A stretch of DNA of 12,408 nt from Desulfuromonadaceae bacterium (lineage in GTDB: Bacteria > Desulfobacterota > Desulfuromonadia > Desulfuromonadales > Geopsychrobacteraceae): positions 1 through 12,408 of the forward strand of contig DAOWKG010000167.1 in the NCBI GenBank assembly GCA_030639985.1. Direction: 5' to 3'. The notes beneath the pieces are model-generated. The model saw nothing but the letters and a program-made list of their open reading frames with translations. It was not told where the DNA came from and did no database searches. This document shows positions 5,979 to 12,408 of the stretch, one piece after another. Positions within the stretch are counted from its first letter, which is position 1; the number at the start of each line of letters is the position of its first letter. A program made the translations under genes and the position numbers.

Positions 5979-7676
5979 ATGGAATTGACCGGTTCACAAA
6001 TTTTACTTGAATCTCTAAAGCAAGAAGGGGTTGATACCCTTTTTGGTTATCCCGGTGGAGCAGTTATAAATATTTATGATGATCTGTACGAATCATCCAT
6101 AAATCACATATTGACCCGTCACGAGCAGGCAGCGGTTCATGCTGCTGATGGTTATTCTCGGTGTACCGGTAAGGTCGGGGTGGCTCTTGCTACCAGCGGA
6201 CCTGGTGCTACAAACACCGTAACGGGGATTGCAACGGCATATATGGATTCTATCCCGATGGTGATCATAACGGGTCAGGTGCCAACCCCATTGATTGGTA
6301 ATGATGCCTTCCAGGAAGCAGACATGTGCGGGATTACTCGCCCTTGTACTAAGCATAATTTTTTGGTTAAGGATGTGCGCGATTTAGCCAAGACGATTAA
6401 AGAGGCATTTTATATCGCTAGAACTGGACGACCTGGGCCGGTGTTGGTCGATCTGCCCAAGGATGTTCAGGTTGCTAAAACGGCATTCAATTATCCTGAG
6501 AGTGTCAGTCTGCGTGGTTATAAACCTACTTACAGCGGCAGTATCCGCCAGATTGAAAAAGCGGTAGATATGATTCTCAAGGCCAAGCGACCGGTTCTTT
6601 ATGTCGGTGGCGGTGTAAATCTGGCTGCTGCAGATGCTGAACTGCTTAAGTTGGTCGAACAAACCAAAATACCGGTTACAACCACCCTGATGGCGATGGC
6701 CGCATTTCCACAACGGCATCCATTGGCAATGGGGATGCTGGGAATGCATGGAACTTTTTATGCAAACATGGCCGTTACTGAGTGTGACTTGCTAATTGCG
6801 GTCGGTTCCAGATTTGATGATCGGGTTACCGGCAGGATCGACAGTTTTGCCGAAAAAGCAAAAGTTATCCATGTCGATATTGATCCGACCACAATCAGAA
6901 AAAATGTCGAAGTAGATTTGCCGATAGTTGGCGACCTGAAAGATGTATTGAGTAAGCTGCATGGCTGCCTGACTCAAAAACCGGAACTGGTTGAAGATCT
7001 GGTTGAGGCAACCGAAGAGTGGCGGTCGATGATTGTTGAGTGGAAAGAGCGCCATCCGATGACTTACCGGCATACTAAATCGGTTATCAAACCACAATAT
7101 GTTATCGAAAAACTTAGTGAACTGACTAACGATGATGTCATTATCACCACCGAAGTTGGGCAACATCAGATGTGGGCAGCGCAGTTCTTCACTTTCCGTC
7201 AGCCCAAAACCTTTGTAACTTCTGGTGGTTTGGGGACTATGGGGTTTGGTCTTCCTGCGGCATTGGGGGCTCAGGTAGCATATCCTGAACGGCAGGTTGT
7301 TGATATCTCTGGAGATGGTTCATTTCAGATGAATTCACAGGAGTTGGCAACCTTGGTGCAGTACCAATTGCCGGTTAAAATTGCAATTCTCAATAATAAT
7401 TATTTGGGAATGGTGCGGCAGTGGCAACAGATGTTTTTTGAAAAACGTTACAGTTCAACTGTTATGGAGCTGCCGATTGATTTTATCAAATTGGCTGAAG
7501 CATATGGTGCAACCGGATTGCAGACTTCAAAAGTCGATGAGGTTGAAACCATTATCAAGCAAGCTTTGGAAACTCCCGGACCGGTGCTGATGAATTTTAA
7601 TGTTTCGCGGGAAGAAAACGTTCTGCCAATGGTTCCAGCTGGCAAGGCTATTCATGAGATGGTATTGGCATCATAG
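5979..7676 (+). CDS. ilvB: Acetolactate synthase (acetohydroxyacid synthase), large catalytic subunit
   Basis: This ThDP-dependent enzyme makes 2-acetolactate (and 2-aceto-2-hydroxybutyrate) from pyruvate, the first common step to valine, leucine and isoleucine. At 565 aa it is the standard length. Seen in order: [16 protein letters not shown], catalytic Glu49 in [57 protein letters not shown] (typical of anabolic AHAS), a central FAD-binding-type domain, and the C-terminal ThDP/Mg site GDGSFQMN (from residue 445) followed by [12 protein letters not shown] (from 472). These favour biosynthetic AHAS over catabolic AlsS. The ATG has GAGGAG six bases upstream. The regulatory subunit gene ilvN follows after 99 bases; that gap contains a small palindrome (CTTAAT-ATATG-ATTAAG, 7728-7744) but no clear terminator, so the pair is probably cotranscribed. 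Confidence 0.97.
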   Translation: MELTGSQILLESLKQEGVDTLFGYPGGAVINIYDDLYESSINHILTRHEQAAVHAADGYSRCTGKVGVALATSGPGATNTVTGIATAYMDSIPMVIITGQVPTPLIGNDAFQEADMCGITRPCTKHNFLVKDVRDLAKTIKEAFYIARTGRPGPVLVDLPKDVQVAKTAFNYPESVSLRGYKPTYSGSIRQIEKAVDMILKAKRPVLYVGGGVNLAAADAELLKLVEQTKIPVTTTLMAMAAFPQRHPLAMGMLGMHGTFYANMAVTECDLLIAVGSRFDDRVTGRIDSFAEKAKVIHVDIDPTTIRKNVEVDLPIVGDLKDVLSKLHGCLTQKPELVEDLVEATEEWRSMIVEWKERHPMTYRHTKSVIKPQYVIEKLSELTNDDVIITTEVGQHQMWAAQFFTFRQPKTFVTSGGLGTMGFGLPAALGAQVAYPERQVVDISGDGSFQMNSQELATLVQYQLPVKIAILNNNYLGMVRQWQQMFFEKRYSSTVMELPIDFIKLAEAYGATGLQTSKVDEVETIIKQALETPGPVLMNFNVSREENVLPMVPAGKAIHEMVLAS

Positions 7677-7775
7677 TTTTTCGGTGATCTCGCGAGGGCT
7701 TTGTTGGTTGAATTGGTTGTAGTTAGCCTTAATATATGATTAAGCGACCAGTTAATAGGTCGGGAGGATAAATAG

Positions 7776-8267
7776 ATGAAGCATACAATTTCGGTTCTGG
7801 TGGAGAACGAATTCGGGGTTCTTTCACGTATTTCTGGATTATTTTCGGGACGTGGTTTTAATATTGAGAGCCTCTCGGTAGCGCCAACGATGGATCCTGA
7901 ACTTTCCCGGATGACTCTGGTGACCCGGGGAGACGAGCGAATTCTGGAGCAGATAAACAAGCAACTGAATAAATTGATTTCTACTATCAAGGTAGTCGAT
8001 TTTACCGGTTGCGAATTTCTGCAACGTGAACTTGCCATGATCAAAGTTTCAACCGATTCTGAAAGTCGGGCAGAAGCATTACGGATTGTTGATATCTTTC
8101 GTGCCAAAGTTATTGATGTTACCCCCAAATCTTATACAATTGAAATTACTGGGGCTCCGGCAAAAATTGATGGTATTCTGGAACTGTTGCGCCCCATGGG
8201 CATTAAAGAGGTAGTTCGCTCCGGTCCGGTTGCGATCGGACGTGGTGCCAAGGGTGTAGCTGGTTAA
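7776..8267 (+). CDS. ilvN: Acetolactate synthase, small regulatory subunit
   Basis: The small AHAS subunit activates IlvB and confers feedback inhibition by valine. The 163-aa length matches the IlvH/IlvN long form. An N-terminal ACT domain (about residues 3-77) starts HTISVLVENEFGVLSRISGLF and carries Gly14 and Asn29, which I recall as valine-site residues in E. coli IlvH. Valine sensitivity is therefore likely but inferred. The C-terminal ACT-like domain runs from about residue 84 (RELAMIKVSTD) to the end. A strong ribosome binding site (GGGAGG, 7761-7766) precedes the ATG. The psd start follows 20 bases after the stop. In Geobacter, as I recall, ilvC lies at this point; here it does not. 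Confidence 0.96.
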   Translation: MKHTISVLVENEFGVLSRISGLFSGRGFNIESLSVAPTMDPELSRMTLVTRGDERILEQINKQLNKLISTIKVVDFTGCEFLQRELAMIKVSTDSESRAEALRIVDIFRAKVIDVTPKSYTIEITGAPAKIDGILELLRPMGIKEVVRSGPVAIGRGAKGVAG

Positions 8268-8287
8268 TTCATAATCGAGGAGTTAGT

Positions 8288-8932
8288 ATGAAAAATAATA
8301 ATCAACTGATTGCCAGCGAGGGTTATCCATTTATTGCCCTATTTGGTTTTATCACTTTGGTCTTTGCCATTTTAGGCTGGGTATTTCTTACCGTTTTGCT
8401 GTTACTGCTAACTCTGTTTAGCGTCTATTTTTTCCGTAATCCCGAACGGGTCACTCCTGCTGGTGAAAATCTGGTTATTGCTCCCGCTGACGGCAAAGTT
8501 ATTTTTGTTGGTGAGGTGGAAGAGGAACGTTACTTTAAGGAGCGGGTTACCAAAGTCAGCATTTTTATGTCGGTGTTTAATGTCCACGTTAACTGGGTAC
8601 CGTATGATGGTAAAGTGGTTGACATGTACTATAACAAGGGGCAGTTCCTTAATGCCTCTTACGATAAAGCCAGTGCTGTTAACGAACAAGCTGGGATACT
8701 TATTGAGACCGACAAGGGTTCACGGATCCTGTTTGTGCAGATCGCTGGGTTGATAGCACGAAGAATTGTTACCTATCCGGTTATTGGCGATTTGCTGCAA
8801 CGGGGGACTCGCTTTGGCCTGATTCGTTTTGGTTCTCGAGTAGATATTTATTTTCCAAAAAACAGTGAGGTGACGATTACTATTGGTGAGCGTACCGTTG
8901 CTGGTGAAACCGTGTTGGGGACATTGTCTTGA
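8288..8932 (+). CDS. psd: Phosphatidylserine decarboxylase, short (PSD-A-like) form
   Basis: Psd decarboxylates phosphatidylserine to phosphatidylethanolamine at the inner membrane. It is made as a proenzyme that cuts itself to create a pyruvoyl group. The 214-aa protein has an N-terminal hydrophobic region (about residues 14-48, probably two membrane-inserted helices), then FFRNPER, the APADGKV segment, and FMSVFNVHVNWVP with the conserved His. The self-cleavage site is in RFGSRVDIYFP; cleavage between Gly182 and Ser183 would give a short alpha chain of about 32 residues. GSR in place of the LGST of the long E. coli type places it with the short forms. GAGGAG precedes the ATG by five bases. 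Its stop overlaps the pssA start (TTGA), fitting stepwise action of the two products. Confidence 0.96.
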   Translation: MKNNNQLIASEGYPFIALFGFITLVFAILGWVFLTVLLLLLTLFSVYFFRNPERVTPAGENLVIAPADGKVIFVGEVEEERYFKERVTKVSIFMSVFNVHVNWVPYDGKVVDMYYNKGQFLNASYDKASAVNEQAGILIETDKGSRILFVQIAGLIARRIVTYPVIGDLLQRGTRFGLIRFGSRVDIYFPKNSEVTITIGERTVAGETVLGTLS

Positions 8933-9702
8933 TCGATAACGATTGCCTGAGAAATGAGAAGCGGGAGAACCTGCGCAAAGGGGTTTATGTTCTTCCAAAT
9001 TTGATTACTGCGGCGGGAATTTTTGCCGGATTCTACAGTATCATCGCGACCACCGATGGTAATTTTGAAACGGCGGCCTGGTTCATTCTGTTGGCGGCTA
9101 TCTTTGATGGTTTGGATGGCAAAGTTGCCAGACTGACTGGTACCAGTAGTAAGTTTGGCGTTGAACTCGATTCCCTGGCTGACGTTATTTCTTTTGGGGT
9201 CGCTCCAGGAGTTCTCCTCTATGTCTGGGCGTTAAGACCTTTTGGCAAGTGGGGTTGGCTGGCAGCATTTCTCTATGTTATCTGCGGTGCTTTGCGGCTG
9301 GCTAGATTTAACGTACAGGTTTCAACGGTAGAGTCAAAACGGTTTATCGGGATGCCGATACCGGCTGCTGCTTGTATTGTTGCTACCTGTGTCCTGTTGT
9401 TTTATGAATTGGGTGGTACCGGTACGATCAAGATGGTTTCAATGGTTTTGCTGGTATTTTTATTAGCTTTTTTACTGGTCAGTAATATCAAGTATGTATC
9501 GCTTAAAGATCCTGATCTGTTTAAACGGCAGCCATTTACAACCTTGGTTGTAGCAATAATATTGCTGGTGGTGATTGTTTCCAATCCACAAATAATGTTA
9601 TTTTTGATCGGTATGGCGTACTTGCTGTCTGGGCCGGTGGTACATTTTATCGGCTGGAGAAAGAAGCGGCAGGAAAAGAAGCAAATGCCACCAGAATCAT
9701 AA
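8929..9702 (+). CDS. pssA: CDP-diacylglycerol-serine O-phosphatidyltransferase (phosphatidylserine synthase)
   Basis: PssA transfers the phosphatidyl group from CDP-diacylglycerol (the CdsA product) to serine; Psd then decarboxylates the product. At 257 aa with about six to eight hydrophobic spans, it is the integral-membrane type, unlike the peripheral E. coli PssA. The CDP-alcohol phosphatidyltransferase motif is complete: D60-G-L-D63-G-x2-A67-R68, then eight residues, G77-x3-D81-x3-D85. The tail is basic (GWRKKRQEKKQ). The start is TTG 8929, overlapping the psd stop by four bases, with GGGG 8-11 bases upstream. No in-frame ATG or GTG lies before the first membrane span, so the non-ATG start is well supported. 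A bidirectional terminator follows. As I recall, leuA follows pssA in Geobacter; here a tRNA and sel genes do. Confidence 0.96.
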   Translation: MIDNDCLRNEKRENLRKGVYVLPNLITAAGIFAGFYSIIATTDGNFETAAWFILLAAIFDGLDGKVARLTGTSSKFGVELDSLADVISFGVAPGVLLYVWALRPFGKWGWLAAFLYVICGALRLARFNVQVSTVESKRFIGMPIPAAACIVATCVLLFYELGGTGTIKMVSMVLLVFLLAFLLVSNIKYVSLKDPDLFKRQPFTTLVVAIILLVVIVSNPQIMLFLIGMAYLLSGPVVHFIGWRKKRQEKKQMPPES

Positions 9703-9735
9703 TTCTATTGCCAGATCCAAAAAAGCTTTACAGAT

Positions 9736-9780
9736 AATAAAAATGGGAACTAGCTAGTACGCTAAGTTCCCATTTTTATT
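9736..9780. terminator. Bidirectional terminator between pssA and tRNA-Ala
   Basis: Arms 9736-9751 and 9765-9780 are perfectly complementary over 16 bp around a 13-base loop. The stem has a GGGAAC core flanked by A5 and T5 runs, so it works in either direction: as the end of the ilvB-pssA transcript on the + strand, and, 8 bases beyond the tRNA 3' end, as the tRNA terminator on the - strand. Confidence 0.9.
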
Positions 9781-9787
9781 AATATTT

Positions 9788-9863
9788 TGGTGGAGCTACG
9801 CGGGATCGAACCGCGGACCTTTTGACTGCCAGTCAAACGCTCTCCCAACTGAGCTACAGCCCC
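9788..9863 (-). tRNA. tRNA-Ala, anticodon GGC
   Basis: On the - strand the 76 bases form a full cloverleaf. The acceptor is GGGGCTG with TAGCTCC (two G-U pairs) and T8 A9 follow. The D arm is GCTC/GAGC. The anticodon stem is TTTGA/TCAAA around loop CTGGCAG, with anticodon GGC at 9830-9828. The T arm is CGCGG-TTCGATC-CCGCG, then discriminator A. The 3' CCA is encoded (9788-9790). The first acceptor pairs and the A discriminator agree with alanine identity, but the usual G3-U70 must be read as G3 with the T in TAGCTCC, which is present. It reads GCC and GCU/GCC-type codons. It is transcribed towards pssA from its own promoter. Confidence 0.96.
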
Positions 9864-9877
9864 ATTTCAGTCGCGAT

Positions 9878-9906
9878 TTATAACAAAGCATTGATTGGGG
9901 TGTCAA
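9878..9906 (-). promoter_or_regulatory. tRNA-Ala promoter
   Basis: On the - strand a perfect TTGACA (9906-9901) is followed after exactly 17 bases by TTATAA (9883-9878). A start near 9871 would give a tRNA precursor leader of about 8 bases. The bases just after the -10 are ATCGCGA; a GC-rich discriminator of this kind is usual for stringently controlled stable-RNA promoters. That regulation is an inference. Confidence 0.8.
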
Positions 9907-9929
9907 TAATAAAAAACATTTCTGTATGG

Positions 9930-9959
9930 TTGTTCATTGATTTAATCTCGTGGTAAACT
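9930..9959 (+). promoter_or_regulatory. Putative extended -10 promoter for selA
   Basis: TTGTTC at 9930-9935, 18 bases of spacing, then TAAACT at 9954-9959 preceded by TGG (extended -10 TGn). A start near 9966 leaves about 46 bases before the selA ATG. It diverges from the tRNA promoter, with 23 bases between the two -35 boxes. The matches are moderate, so this is tentative. The rest of 9864-10011 shows nothing else I can name. Confidence 0.4.
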
Positions 9960-10011
9960 TCCGACCGCAAAATCACAATATCTCATCAGTTTCTCTGTCA
10001 GAGGATAGGCT

Positions 10012-11424
10012 ATGAATGAACGACAAGATATGCTGCGATCGCTACCCGCGATTGATCGAGTATTACGTGAAAAATCATTACAAGATTTGTCTCAGCAGTT
10101 GCCACACGAGATTTTGTCGCAGGCGGTTCAGGAACTGATCGCTTCCTTGCGTCAAGAAATTCTTGAAACTGGTGAGACAATTTCACCCGAACGACTACAA
10201 CCAGCAAATATAGCCGCTACCGCTGCATTGAACTGTCGACAAATATTGCAGCCTTCATTGCGTAAAGTGATCAATGCAACCGGTACCCTTCTCCATACCA
10301 ACCTGGGGCGGGCACCCCTTTCTGCCCAATCACTACGTGCCATCAATAATGTTGCCGCTGGCTATTCAAATCTCGAATTTGAATTGGACAATGGCTGCCG
10401 GGGGGAACGTTACAGTCATGTAGAGAGCTTGTTGACCCAATTGACTGGAGCTGAAGCGGCTTTGGTGGTTAACAATAATTCTGGCGCAGTTTTGTTGGCA
10501 TTGACGGCACTGGGTAAAGGGCGTGAAGCTATTGTTTCGCGCGGTGAACTGGTTGAAATCGGTGGGGCATTTCGGATTCCTGAGGTGATGGAAGCTGGAG
10601 GGGTGATTTTACGTGAAGTTGGAGCATCTAATCGTACTCATCTGCACGACTACCAACAGGCAATTAACGAAAACACTTCGTTGTTACTCAAGGTTCATAC
10701 CAGCAATTATCGCATTGTTGGTTTTACCAAAGAGGTTGCTGCAGCTGAGTTGTTACCGTTGGCACGTGAAAATGATTTGATTCTGATGGAAGACCTTGGC
10801 AGCGGTTTATTGCTTGACCTTAGCGGTTATGGTTTGGAGCGTGAGCCAACTGTTCCAGAAGTGGTTAAAGCCGGTGTTGATGTTATCACCTTCAGTGGCG
10901 ATAAATTACTTGGCGGCCCGCAGGCGGGAATTATTGTCGGGCGTGCCGATTTGATTGAAAAGTTACGCAAGCATCCATTGGCTCGGGCATTGCGCATCGA
11001 TAAACTGACCCTGGCGGCACTGGAATCGACCTTGCGACTTTATTTGCAACCAGAACAGGCATTACAGGAGATCCCGGTGCTGAATATGTTTACTGCTGCG
11101 CCGGAGCAACAGCAGCAGCGGTGCCAAAAATTATTTGAACAGCTCGATTCCGCAGCATTAGCGGCAGATATAGAGTTGGTTGCGGACGCCTCTCGAGTCG
11201 GTGGCGGGGCGATGCCATTGACAGAATTGGCAGATTGGGCAGTTGCGATAAATCCCCACTCCGGGAGTACTGCTGATCTGGCAAAACGGTTGCGCACCTA
11301 TTCTCCAGCGGTAGTAACCAGAGTACATAACGATCGTTTACTGGTTAATTTACGTGCGGTGTTTGCCGATGAAGAGGCGTTGCTGGCGCAAATATTGATT
11401 GCTGTGCTGAAAACTGAGGGTTAA
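10012..11424 (+). CDS. selA: L-seryl-tRNA(Sec) selenium transferase
   Basis: SelA is a PLP enzyme that converts Ser-tRNA(Sec) to Sec-tRNA(Sec) using selenophosphate; the E. coli protein is a homodecamer. The length is 470 aa against about 463 in E. coli. The N-terminal helical domain binds tRNA (about residues 1-75, starting RSLPAIDRVLRE). It leads to the highly conserved INATGTLLHTNLGRAPLS (88-105), then NNNSGAVLL, SRGELVEIGGAFRIPE, KVHTSNYRIVGFT, and MEDLGSGLLLDL. The PLP lysine is Lys298 in FSGDKLLGGPQAGIIVG. All family landmarks are intact. The ATG has GAGGA six bases upstream. selB begins three bases after the stop, so the two are surely coupled. It points to selenoproteins elsewhere in the genome. 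The tRNA-Sec and selD genes are not in the window. Confidence 0.97.
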   Translation: MNERQDMLRSLPAIDRVLREKSLQDLSQQLPHEILSQAVQELIASLRQEILETGETISPERLQPANIAATAALNCRQILQPSLRKVINATGTLLHTNLGRAPLSAQSLRAINNVAAGYSNLEFELDNGCRGERYSHVESLLTQLTGAEAALVVNNNSGAVLLALTALGKGREAIVSRGELVEIGGAFRIPEVMEAGGVILREVGASNRTHLHDYQQAINENTSLLLKVHTSNYRIVGFTKEVAAAELLPLARENDLILMEDLGSGLLLDLSGYGLEREPTVPEVVKAGVDVITFSGDKLLGGPQAGIIVGRADLIEKLRKHPLARALRIDKLTLAALESTLRLYLQPEQALQEIPVLNMFTAAPEQQQQRCQKLFEQLDSAALAADIELVADASRVGGGAMPLTELADWAVAINPHSGSTADLAKRLRTYSPAVVTRVHNDRLLVNLRAVFADEEALLAQILIAVLKTEG

Positions 11425-11427
11425 ATA

Positions 11428-12408
11428 GTGGCAGAACTTGGGCATTATATCATTGGTACTGCCGGTCATGTTGATCACGGTAAGTCTGCTTTAATCAGAG
11501 CCCTGACCGGGGTAGAAACTGACCGCCTGGGAGAAGAACAGAAGCGTGGTATTTCAATTGAACTCGGGTTTGCTCCGCTCGATTTAGGGGGCGGCCAGAT
11601 TGCCGGGGTGGTCGATGTCCCCGGTCACGAAAAGTTTATTCCACAGATGCTCAGCGGTATTGCCGGTATTGATCTGGTTTTATTGGTGATCGATGCCAAT
11701 GAAGGGGTGATGCCGCAGACCCGTGAGCATTTACAGATCATGGAACTGTTGCAACTTAAAAACGGCATTCTGGTTCTCTCCAAAACAGATCTGGTCGAGC
11801 CCGACTGGCTCGATATCGTTGAAGAAGAGATTCGTGATCAGGTTGCTGGAACCTTCCTCGAAAAAGCTCCTTGTTGTCGTGTTTCCGCCTTAACTGGTGA
11901 AGGTTTGCCCGATCTGATGGAAACTATTCGTGAACAACTACGTCACGTCCCCCTGCGTGATGCGAGTGGAGCGGTGCGTTTACCGGTTGATCGTTGTTTC
12001 AGTATCAGTGGTTTTGGCACCGTGATAACCGGAACCCTGAACAGTGGCAAGATTAAAACTGGCGATACCCTGGAGATTTTACCTGCTGCTATCAGTGCCA
12101 GAGTACGTGAGATCCAGGCACACGATAAATCGGTTACCGAAGTGGTTGCCGGACAGCGGGCCGCATTGAACCTTTCCGGGGTGACTCGTGAACAGGTGCC
12201 CCGAGGTTCGATTATCGGTACGCCGGGGTTGTTTCGGGCCAGTGAGCGGATTGATGTTCGCTTGCAACTGCTTGAAGATGCTCCCCGTGCGATTAAATTT
12301 CGTAAGCCGGTACATCTACATCTAGGTACCGGCCGCAGTGTTGCCAAGGTAGTTCTCCTGGATCGTGATGAACTCGCTCCCGGTGATGAAGCGCTGGTGC
12401 AGTTGGTA
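11428..12408 (+). CDS. selB: Selenocysteine-specific elongation factor SelB, N-terminal part (3' end outside window)
   Basis: SelB is a translation GTPase that brings Sec-tRNA(Sec) to ribosomes stalled at UGA next to a SECIS hairpin. The frame opens with GTG 11428 (MAELGHYIIGTAGHVDHGKS), three bases after the selA stop, and stays open for 327 codons to the window edge. G1 is GTAGHVDHGKS (10-20), G2 region KRGISIELGFA, G3 DVPGHE (63-68), and G4 SKTD (118-121). Ser or Thr replaces the canonical Asn of NKxD; SelB proteins commonly deviate here, as I recall. Domain II, an EF-Tu-like barrel, begins near residue 179 (VRLPVDRCFSISGFGTVITGTL). The expected domain III and the C-terminal winged helices that bind SECIS RNA would lie beyond the end. 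The GTG start is supported by position and family alignment; the upstream GAGGG (11416-11420) gives a spacing of seven bases. Confidence 0.96.
   Translation, partial: MAELGHYIIGTAGHVDHGKSALIRALTGVETDRLGEEQKRGISIELGFAPLDLGGGQIAGVVDVPGHEKFIPQMLSGIAGIDLVLLVIDANEGVMPQTREHLQIMELLQLKNGILVLSKTDLVEPDWLDIVEEEIRDQVAGTFLEKAPCCRVSALTGEGLPDLMETIREQLRHVPLRDASGAVRLPVDRCFSISGFGTVITGTLNSGKIKTGDTLEILPAAISARVREIQAHDKSVTEVVAGQRAALNLSGVTREQVPRGSIIGTPGLFRASERIDVRLQLLEDAPRAIKFRKPVHLHLGTGRSVAKVVLLDRDELAPGDEALVQLV

Noticed and set aside
9788..9863. Possibility that the tRNA beside selA is tRNA-Sec (selC).
   Set aside because: It has the normal 7-bp acceptor and 5-bp T arm, a short variable loop and anticodon GGC; tRNA-Sec would have a UCA anticodon and a long variable arm.
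11943..12347. Open frames on the - strand near the window end.
   Set aside because: They are antisense to selB, whose + strand frame has all GTPase motifs and no stop through 12408.
1..12408. Mobile element, prophage, CRISPR array, toxin-antitoxin or novel defence system.
   Set aside because: All sizeable open frames on the + strand are recognisable core genes, gaps are short, and I saw no repeat arrays, transposase or integrase motifs.

Overview
This window is an ordinary stretch of bacterial chromosome. It contains housekeeping genes almost back to back on the + strand and one tRNA gene on the - strand. Gene content and order (frr, uppS-cdsA-dxr-rseP, then ilvBN, psd and pssA, then selA-selB) resemble what I recall of Geobacter and other Desulfuromonadales (Desulfobacterota). 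The DNA is noticeably less GC-rich by eye than typical Geobacter, so a Desulfuromonas-, Desulfuromusa- or Pelobacter-like anaerobe seems likely. This assignment is inference from synteny and protein character; I ran no search.

Layout. 1-547: the 3' half of frr, a 54-residue two-cluster ferredoxin, and a clear intrinsic terminator. 548-5491: a likely operon starting from its own promoter, uppS-cdsA-dxr-rseP-tsaB. It covers undecaprenyl-PP synthesis, CDP-diacylglycerol synthesis, the MEP isoprenoid pathway, an intramembrane site-2 protease and a t6A tRNA-modification subunit, with mostly overlapping or closely spaced junctions. 5492-5913: a small YdcH-like (DUF465) gene with its own promoter, followed by two hairpins, one with a 26-bp stem. 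5914-9702: ilvB-ilvN-psd-pssA, joining acetolactate synthase to the phosphatidylserine/phosphatidylethanolamine branch of phospholipid synthesis. 9736-9863: a bidirectional terminator and a convergent tRNA-Ala(GGC) gene. 9864-12408: a divergent promoter region, then selA and the first 327 codons of selB, the selenocysteine machinery.

How the genes work together. Dxr supplies the isoprenoid precursors that UppS lengthens to the cell-wall lipid carrier. CdsA supplies the CDP-diacylglycerol that PssA converts to phosphatidylserine, which Psd decarboxylates to phosphatidylethanolamine. The envelope-lipid theme therefore runs through two neighbouring operons. IlvBN starts branched-chain amino-acid synthesis. 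SelA and SelB indicate that the organism makes selenoproteins.

I found no mobile element, CRISPR array, phage gene or obviously new system. The points worth a second look are small: the unusual cdsA start (a possible AUC start, or a TTG coupled to a 16-codon micro-ORF), a very long hairpin before ilvB, a 10-bp inverted repeat before uppS, a near-leaderless uppS promoter, and the absence of ilvC between ilvN and psd.
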